From the NCBI RefSeq assembly GCF_000702945.1, contig NZ_JNLE01000003.1, forward strand, positions 4,015,501 through 4,079,500: 64,000 bases of DNA, in the 5' to 3' direction. Below the pieces are notes generated by a model that saw only the letters and a program-made list of their open reading frames with translations, made no database searches and had not been told where the DNA came from. Of this stretch, positions 17,567-25,256 are shown piece after piece. Position numbers and translations under genes: made by a program. Numbering within the stretch: the first letter of the stretch is position 1; every line of letters begins with the position of its first letter. Source of the stretch: Clostridium sp. KNHs205 (GTDB lineage Bacteria; Bacillota; Clostridia; Lachnospirales; Lachnospiraceae).

Positions 17567-18154
17567 TTATTGCAGCAGTTCCATTCTCTCACCTACCACC
17601 TGCCAGTCAATATTCTCCATAAATCGATTGATATATTCTACCTTATTGTCAGCATACTGTAGAAAATAAGCATGCTCATACATATCTAATACCAGTAAAG
17701 GAATTGACATTGACATATTTCCATAATCATGTGCATCCAAGCTGTCATTACGAAATGAATCTGATCTTGGGTCATAACAAAGAATAGCCCAGCCTCTGCT
17801 TGATTTCGCCGTAGCAACAAACTGTGCCATCCAGTTATCAAAGCTTCCGTAATCTCTGGAAAGCATACGCCGCACCTGTTCATTGGGTGTATTATTTAAA
17901 GAACCGATATTTTCAAAATATAGTTCATGAAGGATTACACCATTTAATGCAAATGTTTCTCCTCTTTTAATCCCCCGGAATTCACTGTAAGTAGAATTCG
18001 CTTCATCAATACCAGTATCCGCCTGTAACAGTGCGTCTATCTCATTGATTTTATTGATATAACCTTCATATAATCTCATATGTACGTCAAACTGTTCCCT
18101 GTTAATCACAGTTACATCATCGGAATACTCAAAATTTACTTTTACAATTTCCAT
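17567..18154 (-). CDS. Superoxide dismutase, Fe/Mn family
   Basis: A 195-residue enzyme that converts superoxide to oxygen and hydrogen peroxide in the cytosol. The four metal ligands of the family are visible: His25 (FDVHMRLYEGY), His76 (GVILHELYF), Asp157 and His161 (LDMYEHAYF). The N-terminal helical pair is shorter and more divergent than in E. coli SodA/SodB, so metal choice (Fe, Mn or either) cannot be assigned. The ATG is preceded by AGGAGG. It lies with the GMC oxidoreductase in what reads as an oxygen-response neighbourhood (inference). Confidence 0.88.
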   Translation of the reverse strand: MEIVKVNFEYSDDVTVINREQFDVHMRLYEGYINKINEIDALLQADTGIDEANSTYSEFRGIKRGETFALNGVILHELYFENIGSLNNTPNEQVRRMLSRDYGSFDNWMAQFVATAKSSRGWAILCYDPRSDSFRNDSLDAHDYGNMSMSIPLLVLDMYEHAYFLQYADNKVEYINRFMENIDWQVVGERMELLQ

Positions 18155-18545
18155 TTTGAACCTCCTGCCTCATTCATAAACTCAATTATAGCTTTATAAC
18201 TAAATATACGCAGTGATTACGGAAATAGTATAACAATCTTATGACAAAAGGACTTCTACTACATTTTTATAATTGCTCATCGCAGGTATTCTCTGCCCAG
18301 TAATGCATATTGGTGTGGCTTGTTTTGGGTCTGGTCAGAACATGCCGGCGTCTTTCTTCTTTCTATTGTTGATAAAATCCTGAGTTCATCTTAAACTTAA
18401 AACAGGACTTTTATTATCAGATAAATTATTGTATTTCATAAATTATAACAAAGTTAGTGACAAAAAATGAAAAAAGATATATAATCTAATTAAAATTATT
18501 TTTAAATAGAATTAATTAAATCGAGTAAAGGATCGAGGTGGTTTC
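18155..18545. other. Divergent intergenic region (sod / sdpR)
   Basis: About 390 bp. Apart from the sdpR promoter listed separately I see no further gene or strong hairpin. Confidence 0.4.
18457..18485 (+). promoter_or_regulatory. Promoter of the sdpR-sdpI operon
   Basis: GTGACA (18457-18462), 17-bp spacer, TATAAT (18480-18485). The sequence just after it, between about 18486 and 18520, has inverted AATTA-rich halves and could hold the autorepressor site. Confidence 0.6.
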
Positions 18546-18818
18546 TTGGGTTTGCATGAAATTTTCAGCGCATTGTCAGAACCCGTCAGAAGAGATATAC
18601 TGAAGCTGCTTAAGAAAGAAAAATTATCGGCTGGTGAAATTGCTGAGAATTTGAATCTGACACCTGCTGCACTCTCCTATCATTTGAAAAAATTGAAGAC
18701 AGCTGACTTAATTTATGAGACAAAATACAAGAATTTTATTTATTATGAACTGGATGCCACCATATTAGATGAGATCATTATGTGGTTTACTGACTTAAAG
18801 GAGGAACAACATGAATAA
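18546..18818 (+). CDS. sdpR: ArsR/SdpR family winged-helix autorepressor
   Basis: A 90-residue DNA-binding protein: 'IFSALSEPVRRDILKLLKK' then helix-turn-helix 'SAGEIAENLNLTPAALSYHLKKL' and a wing 'TKYKNFIYYELDATILDE'. No metal-binding Cys/His set is visible, in line with SdpR rather than metal sensors. Start is a TTG, preceded by GAGGTGG 4 nt upstream. It overlaps the downstream sdpI by 8 bp. In Bacillus subtilis SdpR represses sdpRI and is drawn off by SdpI bound to the SdpC toxin. No SdpC toxin gene is near here. Confidence 0.88.
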   Translation: MGLHEIFSALSEPVRRDILKLLKKEKLSAGEIAENLNLTPAALSYHLKKLKTADLIYETKYKNFIYYELDATILDEIIMWFTDLKEEQHE

Positions 18819-19476
18819 ACTGAGAAAATTATATTATATATTAATGTTTCTGCCCCTTGTCTATACAATAATCTGCCTGTTCTTTCTTCCTGACATCATA
18901 CCGGTACATTATAACGGTGCCAATAAAGTCGACCGTATGGGGAGTAAATTTGAAATTTTGATAATTCCATTCATTATTATAACTTTTGGTTATTTTATGC
19001 TGATTCTCGGAAGATCTTCCAGCAAAAAAGAGGAAAAAGTCAATAATAATAACGAAAGAGTAACTATAATCACCGGTATTTGCTCACTTGTAATCTTTCA
19101 TATTATTAACATATTTATGCTTTACAGTGCCTTCAATTCAGTTGAGAATTTAAAGGAACTGCCTGTTGATCTTTTTAAGTTATTGTTTGCAGTTTTCGGA
19201 TTGATTTTCGTGGTTATTGGTAATTATATGCCAAAATGCAAAATGAACAGTATAGTGGGCTTAAGGACCGTTTGGAGTATGAAGAACGAAAAGACCTGGA
19301 AAGAGTCTCAGAGATTTGGGGGTATTTCATTTATTATTATGGGTATTGTTATGACTGTTGGAAATCTGTTATTTTTTTCAGACGTTTCAAGTCTCATCTT
19401 TTCTATGATCCTAATAGGTATCGATCTGATTTTTAGCATTATTATATCATACAATGCTGCGAAAAAATACGCATAA
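18811..19476 (+). CDS. sdpI: SdpI family membrane protein (DUF1648 + SdpI domains)
   Basis: A 221-residue integral membrane protein with about six hydrophobic segments. The N-terminal DUF1648 motif (LPDIIPVHYNGANKVDRMGSK) and the later SdpI motif (MNSIVGLRTVWSM...WKESQRFGG) are clear. In B. subtilis SdpI is the immunity and signalling protein against the SdpC peptide. Its overlap with sdpR and strong AAAGGAGG inside that gene show translational coupling. Without a toxin gene in the window it may be an orphan immunity or envelope-stress module. Confidence 0.88.
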   Translation: MNKLRKLYYILMFLPLVYTIICLFFLPDIIPVHYNGANKVDRMGSKFEILIIPFIIITFGYFMLILGRSSSKKEEKVNNNNERVTIITGICSLVIFHIINIFMLYSAFNSVENLKELPVDLFKLLFAVFGLIFVVIGNYMPKCKMNSIVGLRTVWSMKNEKTWKESQRFGGISFIIMGIVMTVGNLLFFSDVSSLIFSMILIGIDLIFSIIISYNAAKKYA

Positions 19477-19640
19477 GCAAATCTTAATGATAGCTAAGCC
19501 GAGACTTTGGGAAATTACACTTAATATTACTTAATAACCCAGTTTAGATTAACATAACGCCACCTATATCTTCCTGCATTGCCTACAGATGATAAGAATA
19601 TTGGAGTATAGATAACATAATACCAGCTATATAAATTGAT

Positions 19641-19698
19641 ACTTCACCAAGTATCTAAAAACAGTCAGCAAGACATGTAAGCAAATACCTGGTGAAGT
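19641..19698. terminator. Inverted repeat between convergent sdpI and fhs
   Basis: 14-nt arms, 13 of 14 complementary (ACTTCACCAAGTAT at 19641 and ATACCTGGTGAAGT at 19685), with a 30-nt loop. It lies between convergent genes, so a 3'-end role is likely, though a T-run is lacking. The remaining gap (19477-19800) holds nothing else I can name. Confidence 0.5.
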
Positions 19699-19800
19699 TA
19701 ATACAAAAAACTCAACTATACTACTACTATAACTCTTAATCCACTGGTTGCAATAACAGTCAATTTTCAGTAAATTATAGTGATCCCGACATTTTTGTTA

Positions 19801-21471
19801 TTAAAACAACCCCGTAATAACCCCAGCCTCATTTACATCGATTCCTTCTGCAGCAGGTACAAAAGGTAATCCAGGCATTGTCATAACGGTTCCGGTTATA
19901 GCAACTACAAATCCTGCACCAGCTGATAAATATACTTCACGGATATTTATGTTAAAGCCCTCCGGTCTTCCAAGTTTTGTAGCATCGTCGGATAAGGAAT
20001 ACTGATTCTTAGCCATACAGACAGGTACCTCTCCATAACCCATTTCTTCTATTTTCTTAAGCATCTTCTCTGCCTGAGGATCATAAGTTACTGTGCCTGC
20101 ACCATAGATGTTTTTGGCAATTGCTTCAATTTTACCCTTTAACGGCTGATTAAGAGTATATAAAGGTTTAAACTCACTCTCCCTGGTATTCAGTATTTCT
20201 ATAACCTTATCTGCAAGTGCAAGTCCACCTTCTCCTCCCTTTTCCCATACTTCTGAAAGTGCGAAATCACAGCCTCTTTCTAAACAGAAATCCTTAACAT
20301 ACTGAAGTTCTTCATCAGAATCAGAAGAGAAACGGTTTAGGGTTACTACAACAGGAACTCCGAATTTCTTGAGATTTTCCATATGTTTTTCAAGATTTAC
20401 AATACCGTTTTTAAGAGCGCTTAAATCAGGATTACTGAGGTATTTCTTATCTACACCGCCGTTATATTTTAAGGCGCGAACGGTTGCAACCAGAACTGCT
20501 GCATCCGGCTTAAGTCCTGCACTGACACATTTGATGTCAAAGAATTTTTCTGCTCCGAGATCTGCACCAAAACCAGCCTCTGTTACTACAATATCAGCCA
20601 GTTTTAAAGCAGTTTTTGTAGCCCTTACGCTGTTACAGCCATGTGCGATATTGGCAAAAGGTCCTCCATGAACAATTGCAGGGGTATTCTCAAGTGTCTG
20701 AATCAAATTAGGTTTAATGGCATCCTTTAGAAGAGCTGCCATAGCTCCAACTGCTTTTAATTCTCCTGCTGTAACAGGCTGTCCTTCATAGGTATAACCC
20801 ACAATAATTCTGGAAAGCCTTGCCTTTAAATCGTCCATATCATCTGCCAGACATAAAATCGCCATGATTTCTGAGGCTACGGTTATAACAAAGTGATCCT
20901 CTCTAACCACACCATCTGTCTTCTTGCCAAGTCCAACAACAATATTACGAAGAACACGGTCATTGATATCAAGACACCGCTTCCATACTATCTGGTTTGG
21001 ATCAAGATTTAAAGCATTTCCCTGATGAATATGATTATCCATCATAGCTGCCAGCAGATTATTGGCTGAGGTTATGGCATGAAAATCTCCCGTAAAATGA
21101 AGGTTTAAGTCCTCCATGGGTACTACCTGCGCATAACCGCCGCCGGCAGCTCCACCCTTTACACCAAAGCAGGGTCCAAGAGAAGGCTCCCTTAAGGCAA
21201 TTACAGCTTTTTTATTTCGTTTAACCAGAGCTTGTCCTAAACCTACGGAAGTTGTAGTCTTTCCTTCACCTGCAGGTGTAGGATTAATCGCAGTAACAAG
21301 TACAAGTTTACCGTCTTTGTTATTTTTGATCTTATTCCAAAGTTCATCGGAAAATTTTGCTTTGTATTTACCATAGTAATCCAGTTCGTCATCTGCTATA
21401 TCCAATAAGCCAGCCACTTCTCTTATGTGCTTTAACTCTGCCTGTTGTGCAATCTCAATATCTGTTAACAT
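19801..21471 (-). CDS. fhs: Formate--tetrahydrofolate ligase
   Basis: 556 residues, the normal length for this homotetrameric enzyme, which makes 10-formyltetrahydrofolate from formate, THF and ATP. The P-loop-like [19 protein letters not shown] (about residues 64-82) and the folate-region '[13 protein letters not shown]' are present. The C-terminus '[17 protein letters not shown]' is typical. It feeds purine synthesis and, in anaerobes with the Wood-Ljungdahl branch, one-carbon flow. No other C1 genes are adjacent. A structured leader of about 174 nt precedes it. GGAGG lies 5-6 nt before the ATG. Confidence 0.97.
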   Translation of the reverse strand: MLTDIEIAQQAELKHIREVAGLLDIADDELDYYGKYKAKFSDELWNKIKNNKDGKLVLVTAINPTPAGEGKTTTSVGLGQALVKRNKKAVIALREPSLGPCFGVKGGAAGGGYAQVVPMEDLNLHFTGDFHAITSANNLLAAMMDNHIHQGNALNLDPNQIVWKRCLDINDRVLRNIVVGLGKKTDGVVREDHFVITVASEIMAILCLADDMDDLKARLSRIIVGYTYEGQPVTAGELKAVGAMAALLKDAIKPNLIQTLENTPAIVHGGPFANIAHGCNSVRATKTALKLADIVVTEAGFGADLGAEKFFDIKCVSAGLKPDAAVLVATVRALKYNGGVDKKYLSNPDLSALKNGIVNLEKHMENLKKFGVPVVVTLNRFSSDSDEELQYVKDFCLERGCDFALSEVWEKGGEGGLALADKVIEILNTRESEFKPLYTLNQPLKGKIEAIAKNIYGAGTVTYDPQAEKMLKKIEEMGYGEVPVCMAKNQYSLSDDATKLGRPEGFNINIREVYLSAGAGFVVAITGTVMTMPGLPFVPAAEGIDVNEAGVITGLF

Positions 21472-21645
21472 AAATCCTCCATTTCTTATACGCCCTAACC
21501 GCCCTTCGCACTTTATCGCGCTTAAACCATAAGTGGCAATTGCATTTTATTTCCACACCGGCTTCCATTGCAAGCTGTATCTGCCCGCAGATGTAACACT
21601 GCCACAAAGCAAGGTGTAGATTATGTTTTATTAACTACTCTCAAT
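21472..21645 (-). promoter_or_regulatory. Structured 5' leader of fhs (candidate regulatory RNA)
   Basis: Between the -10 box and the ATG the minus-strand leader contains two interleaved pairings. CTACACC (21619-21613) can pair with GGTGTGG (21559-21553), and GTGGCA (21605-21600) with TGCCAC (21538-21533). Inside lies a compact hairpin ATCTGC-GG-GCAGAT (21592-21579). Interleaving means a pseudoknot or mutually exclusive folds. I did not find the conserved sequences of the THF or ZTP (pfl) riboswitches, so no class is claimed. Confidence 0.4.
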
Positions 21646-21651
21646 GCTTCT

Positions 21652-21657
21652 ATTATA
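21652..21657 (-). promoter_or_regulatory. -10 element of the fhs promoter
   Basis: A perfect TATAAT on the minus strand about 180 bp upstream of the fhs ATG. The -35 region (around 21675-21680) is weak. Confidence 0.45.
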
Positions 21658-21786
21658 ACAAATTCATAATGAAATAAAAGAGGTTAATTCATTATAATTC
21701 CAAAGTCCTTTTATTAATATATTTGTTTTGACCATACTCTAAAAAAGGGTTATAATATTTAATTATTTACCAAGGAGGCAAAGGTA

Positions 21787-22437
21787 ATGACAGATACTAT
21801 ATTATTTGATCTGGACGGAACCCTGTTAAATACCTTAGAGGATATTGCTGACGGCGTTAATTATGCTTTAAGAAAATTAAATTTTCCGGAAAGAACATTG
21901 GATGAAATAAAATATTTTATAGGTAATGGAGTTGTAAAGCTCATTGACAGAGCAGTTCCTTCCGATACTACAGAAGAAGATAAAGCAGCCTGCCTGGCTC
22001 TGAATAAGGAGTACTATTCCGCTCATGTTAATTCCAAGACACAACCATATGAAGGTATCATGCCTTTATTAAAGGATTTAAAAGAAAAAGGCTATAAAGT
22101 AGCTGTTATTTCTAACAAATATGACAGTGCTGTAAAAGACTTATGCAAACTTTATTTCTCTGATTATGTCACCGTTGCTGTCGGTAACCGTGCAGGTGTA
22201 CCTACAAAACCTGCTCCTGACTCTGTCTTTACAGCACTTAAGGAATTAGGTTCAACACAGTCACAGGCAGTTTTTGTAGGCGACTCTGATGTCGATGTTC
22301 ATACCGGTCATAATGCAGGTCTTAAATGCATCGGTGTATCCTGGGGTTTCAGAGGACGGGAATTTCTTGAAAAGGAAGGGGCTGATACAATTATTGATCA
22401 CCCGAAAGAATTCCTTACTGCCCTTGAAAATTTGTAA
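21787..22437 (+). CDS. HAD family hydrolase, phosphoglycolate phosphatase-like
   Basis: A 216-residue haloacid dehalogenase-type phosphatase. The nucleophile motif FDLDGTLLNT has Asp8 and Asp10. Motif II is AVISNK, and 'VFVGDSDVDVHTGHNAGLKCIGVSWGFRG' gives motif III/IV. A helical cap domain (about 15-80) is of the phosphoglycolate phosphatase / pyrophosphatase PpaX type. It probably removes phosphate from a small metabolite, and 2-phosphoglycolate is only the family default. AAGGAGG lies upstream. Single gene, divergent from fhs. Confidence 0.88.
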   Translation: MTDTILFDLDGTLLNTLEDIADGVNYALRKLNFPERTLDEIKYFIGNGVVKLIDRAVPSDTTEEDKAACLALNKEYYSAHVNSKTQPYEGIMPLLKDLKEKGYKVAVISNKYDSAVKDLCKLYFSDYVTVAVGNRAGVPTKPAPDSVFTALKELGSTQSQAVFVGDSDVDVHTGHNAGLKCIGVSWGFRGREFLEKEGADTIIDHPKEFLTALENL

Positions 22438-22466
22438 TATATTCCTTAAATTCTATGACCCCGGAA

Positions 22467-22542
22467 ATGTAAAACTACTTATGCTGGTTAAGTTAGCTGG
22501 TTAAATAACAAGTCAGATTCAACACCCAAAGTAGTTTTACAT
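22467..22542. repeat. Inverted repeat, 14-bp perfect arms, between convergent genes
   Basis: Arms at 22467-22480 (ATGTAAAACTACTT) and 22529-22542 are perfectly complementary around a 48-nt loop. It sits between the convergent phosphatase and aspartyl-tRNA synthetase genes and starts 5 nt after the latter's stop. There is no T-run, so it is either an unusual 3'-end hairpin or a small palindromic element. Confidence 0.55.
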
Positions 22543-22546
22543 AGAT

Positions 22547-23863
22547 TCAGGGATTCAGACGATTTATATCTCTGGGAAACAGAGCCGCTTCTCTGACATT
22601 TGTCTTATTTAAAAGGCTCATAGTAAATCGTTCCACTCCCATACCCAAACCACCATGAGGAGGAATCCCGTATTTGTGCAGCATCAGATAACCTTCAAAA
22701 GCTTCCGGATTCATCTCTCTTTTCTTAAGCTTCTCAATCTGTGTCTTGTAATCGTGAATACGCTGTCCGCCGGTCGTTACCTCTATGCCGCGAAATAGTA
22801 AGTCAAAACTTTTGGTTACTTCTGGTGCACCCTCCTCTTCCATTGCATAAAAAGGTCTTTTTGCAGTAGGATAATGAGTAACGAATACAAATTCACTGCC
22901 ATTATTTTCTTTAACAAGCTGGCATAAGAGCTTTTCTTCTTCAGGCTCGAAATCATAATAATCCTTAATTTCTCTTCCATACTCTTTCTTTATCCAATCC
23001 TTCGCTTCATGGAAGGTTATAGAGGGTATGCTCTTTATAACAGGGAGTTCCACCTTAAGAATTTCCAGCTCCTCTTTGTAGTGGATCGCAAGATAATTCA
23101 TAACGCTTTGCAGCATGGCAGTTTCTGTTTCCATGATTTCCTCAAAGTTATTGATATATCCCATTTCCAGGTCAAGTCCCATATATTCGTTCAAATGCCT
23201 TGCAGTATCATGCTTCTCAGCTCTGTAAACTGCACCGATCTCAAACACTCTGTCATAAACGCCCACCATCATCTGCTTATAAGCCTGAGGGCTCTGTGCC
23301 AGATAAGCATCTCTGCCGAAGTAGTCCAGTTTAAACATATTGGCACCGCCTTCAACGCCGGAATAGACAATCTTTGGACTGTGTATCTCTGTAAACTTCT
23401 GTGCCATTAAGAACTCTCTTGCACCTGCCAGAAAACCTTCCTGTAGCTTAAACACCGCCCTTTCTTTCTGATTTCTCAGAGTAAAGGGCCGATAATCCAG
23501 CCTGGTTTCCAGTGAAGCTTTTAGTTCTTTGTTATTTATTACAACAGGAGGCTCAGCCGCAGGCAGTGACAATATTTCAAGTTCCGTAATGTCAATCTCA
23601 AAGCCTGAATGAGCTCTTTCTTCCTTTCGTACAAGTCCCGTAACCTTTACACAGGCATTCTCACATAAATCCGTATAAATTCCTTCCTTTGTCTCCATAA
23701 TACCCTGAATCAGATTTCTTGCTGTACGGATTATAATAAATGAAAAACCGCTCATTTTACGAATTTTATAGACAGAGCCAGTAAAACTTACAGTCTCTCC
23801 TAGTTTTTTCTGTAATTCTTTTTCCTCTATTAATTGATTGATTTTGCCGTTTATATTCTTCAT
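22547..23863 (-). CDS. aspS2: Archaeal-type (non-discriminating) aspartyl-tRNA synthetase
   Basis: 438 residues, the length of archaeal-type AspRS (bacterial AspRS is about 590 with a GAD insertion, absent here). It has an N-terminal OB-fold anticodon-binding domain (about 20-110). Class II motif regions follow: 'EIHSPKIVYSGVEGGANMF', 'FEIGAVYRAEKHDTARHLNEYMGLDLEMGYI', and C-terminal 'GGLGMGVERFTMSLL'. Enzymes of this group often charge both tRNA-Asp and tRNA-Asn, the latter then amidated by GatCAB. Neither gatCAB nor a bacterial aspS is in the window. AsnRS was considered, but the motif set fits AspRS better. GAAAGGG lies upstream of the ATG. Confidence 0.85.
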   Translation of the reverse strand: MKNINGKINQLIEEKELQKKLGETVSFTGSVYKIRKMSGFSFIIIRTARNLIQGIMETKEGIYTDLCENACVKVTGLVRKEERAHSGFEIDITELEILSLPAAEPPVVINNKELKASLETRLDYRPFTLRNQKERAVFKLQEGFLAGAREFLMAQKFTEIHSPKIVYSGVEGGANMFKLDYFGRDAYLAQSPQAYKQMMVGVYDRVFEIGAVYRAEKHDTARHLNEYMGLDLEMGYINNFEEIMETETAMLQSVMNYLAIHYKEELEILKVELPVIKSIPSITFHEAKDWIKKEYGREIKDYYDFEPEEEKLLCQLVKENNGSEFVFVTHYPTAKRPFYAMEEEGAPEVTKSFDLLFRGIEVTTGGQRIHDYKTQIEKLKKREMNPEAFEGYLMLHKYGIPPHGGLGMGVERFTMSLLNKTNVREAALFPRDINRLNP

Positions 23864-24008
23864 ATGAAACCCTTTCGTGAAAATTATTTTAATTTATGAT
23901 TATATATACCACAATCCATAGCATAAAATAGTTATTTATTCCTCATTAATATCATACCTTCTTATTGTACCTTTTTGTGCATTCTTTTAACGTTTCTATT
24001 TGCACACT

Positions 24009-24226
24009 TTCTATTTTCACTTTTTAATAGCACTTCCTTTTTTATTTTTAATAGCACTTCCTTTTTCGCTTTTTATTTGCACTTCCTTTTTCACTTTTTA
24101 TTTGCACTTCCTTTTTCGCTTTTTATTTGCACTTCCTTTTTCACTTTTTATTTGCACTTCCTTTTTCGCTTTTTATTTGCACTTCCTTTTTCGCTTTTTA
24201 TTTGCACTTCCTTTTTCGCTTTTTGT
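24009..24226. repeat. Tandem repeat array, 25-bp unit (minisatellite)
   Basis: The core TTTTATTTGCACTTCCTTTT recurs with exact 25-bp spacing starting at 24071, 24096, 24121, 24146, 24171 and 24196. Degenerate related units precede it, with 'AATAGCACTTCC' in place of 'ATTTGCACTTCC'. Units differ mainly by CA/CG at one position. There are no spacers, so it is not CRISPR. It lies upstream of aspS2 (minus) in non-coding DNA. ORFs through it are low-complexity and have no ribosome site. Confidence 0.9.
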
Positions 24227-24428
24227 ATTTGTACCCATGACCGTGGACACTTTATTTAGTGAAGACCTGTCTTTCAGACACCCTTGTATAATGTACTTTC
24301 TTTTTCACTTTTTATTTGTACTTTCTTATTGCACATTCTTTTTACTGGAAGGAATGGTCAACTATCCAAATACGAATTTTGCTATATATACGTGAATATA
24401 TGTTTTATACTTATCATATCACTTTTTT

Positions 24429-24545
24429 CTAGTACACATTTCTAACTATTATTCTCTGAAATTGTTCTTTTAGGAATATTAAAACACAGGTCTCTTCTTT
24501 CTTAATTCCTGTATAATCTCCTACAGCATAATCTATATGCTGCAT
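24429..24545 (-). CDS. 38-residue ORF behind an attenuator leader (small protein or truncated gene)
   Basis: ATG at 24545 with an excellent ribosome site (AAGGGGGTG, 5 nt spacing), ending at TAG 24429. The peptide starts MQHIDYAVGDYTGIKKEET and ends in a basic 'FQRIIVRNVY'. I recognise no family. The leader upstream has its own promoter, an operator-like palindrome and a terminator whose T-run touches the ribosome site, an elaborate arrangement for 38 codons. It may therefore be the 5' stub of a deleted gene such as a resistance determinant, or a genuine small protein. Downstream is AT-rich repeat DNA. Confidence 0.5.
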   Translation of the reverse strand: MQHIDYAVGDYTGIKKEETCVLIFLKEQFQRIIVRNVY

Positions 24546-24810
24546 GCTATCACCCCCTTAAAAAAAATGCCACCCAGGTATTTTAGTATAAAAATACCCG
24601 GGTGGCATATATTAAGATATCATAAATGAATCCTGCTACCGTGGGTACAAGCGAAACAAGCGCTTATACCCACGGTCACTTGACCATAGCTATAAGCGCT
24701 GCATATCATCGTCCCTATTCAGTAAGGTAAGCATTAAAGGATTCATCTTCATTCACAGTTGTATCGGATAATACCCGTACAATTTTCCCCTGTCATAAGT
24801 GTTATAAATT
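24546..24810 (-). promoter_or_regulatory. Attenuator-type leader with alternative hairpins and short upstream ORFs
   Basis: Within the transcribed leader, ATGAATCCT (24746-24738) pairs perfectly with AGGATTCAT (24634-24626) to enclose a roughly 120-nt domain. Inside are two mutually exclusive hairpins. Hairpin A has arms GCGCTTATA at 24699-24691 and TATAAGCGC at 24668-24660. Hairpin B is 15 bp, with arms 24675-24661 and 24653-24639. A possible leader peptide starts TTG at 24782 after AGGGG and ends at TGA 24753. A second frame (ATG 24752, 20 codons) overlaps its end. Ribosome stalling could shift the folds and control the terminator. Confidence 0.5.
24560..24608 (-). terminator. Intrinsic terminator at the end of the leader
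   Basis: A strong stem of about 17-18 bp. Minus-strand arms begin ATGCCACCCGGGTATTTT and end with AAAATACCTGGGTGGCAT, separated by a short ATACT-type loop and followed by eight T. The T-run is adjacent to the AAGGGGG ribosome site of the 38-codon ORF, so termination or anti-termination decides expression of that ORF. Confidence 0.85.
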
Positions 24811-24816
24811 GTTGAA

Positions 24817-24845
24817 ATATTAACACAGGATATTTACAATGTCAA
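24817..24845 (-). promoter_or_regulatory. Strong sigma-A promoter of the leader cassette
   Basis: A perfect TTGACA (24845-24840), 17-bp spacer and TAATAT (24822-24817) on the minus strand. Start would be near 24810, about 265 nt before the small ORF. Confidence 0.75.
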
Positions 24846-24866
24846 GTAATTCTTTTAAAGAATTAC
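24846..24866. promoter_or_regulatory. Palindromic operator-like site upstream of the leader promoter
   Basis: A perfect palindrome with 10-bp arms GTAATTCTTT/AAAGAATTAC around one T, directly abutting the -35 box. This is the position of an activator or repressor site. The cognate regulator is unknown. Confidence 0.5.
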
Positions 24867-25040
24867 CGCCTTTACGTTCTGTATAAACTTCTGCTATCTA
24901 AAGAGACATCAGAGGTTTCAATAAGCACAATTAGTACTACATTGTACATTTATATTATTTGTACCCCCGCTATTTAAAATGTAATAAATGAGGATACACA
25001 AGGCAGTATCAGTAGTTTATAAATTTTATATTATATCTTT

Positions 25041-25190
25041 ATTTTTAAGATTTTAAGGTTTAGGTCTAAGGTTATAGGGTTTAGGTTTACGTTTTAAGGT
25101 TTACATTTTAAGTTTTAGGTTTTAAGTTTTAGGTTATTGGTTTTAGATTTTAGATTTTAAGTTATAGATTTTAATAATAGGTTTTAAGGC
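25041..25190. repeat. Degenerate short repeat (TTTTAAGGTTTAGGT-like)
   Basis: About 150 bp made of variants of TTTTAGGTT/TTTTAAGTT with roughly 7- and 14-bp periodicity, strongly G+T on the plus strand. No ORF or fixed unit. It resembles telomere-type repeats only in composition. Confidence 0.6.
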
Positions 25191-25256
25191 TTTGATTTAT
25201 TTTTTCCAGATTTTAGAAGATTAAAATGTCATACATCCCGTTCCCATATGAATGCA

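Noticed and set aside
21472..21660. THF or ZTP (pfl) riboswitch upstream of fhs
   Set aside because: The context fits, but the conserved sequence blocks I know for these classes were not found. Only an unassigned structured leader is reported.
24009..24226. Possible CRISPR array
   Set aside because: The repeats are directly head-to-tail with no spacers, and no cas genes are in the window.
23975..24395. ORFs rich in Phe/Leu across the 25-bp repeat
   Set aside because: They are frames through a tandem repeat, show the repeat's period and have no ribosome sites, so they are not genes.
25041..25190. Telomere-like repeat as a chromosome end
   Set aside because: Units are degenerate and coding chromosomal DNA continues on both sides. 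The likeness is in composition only.
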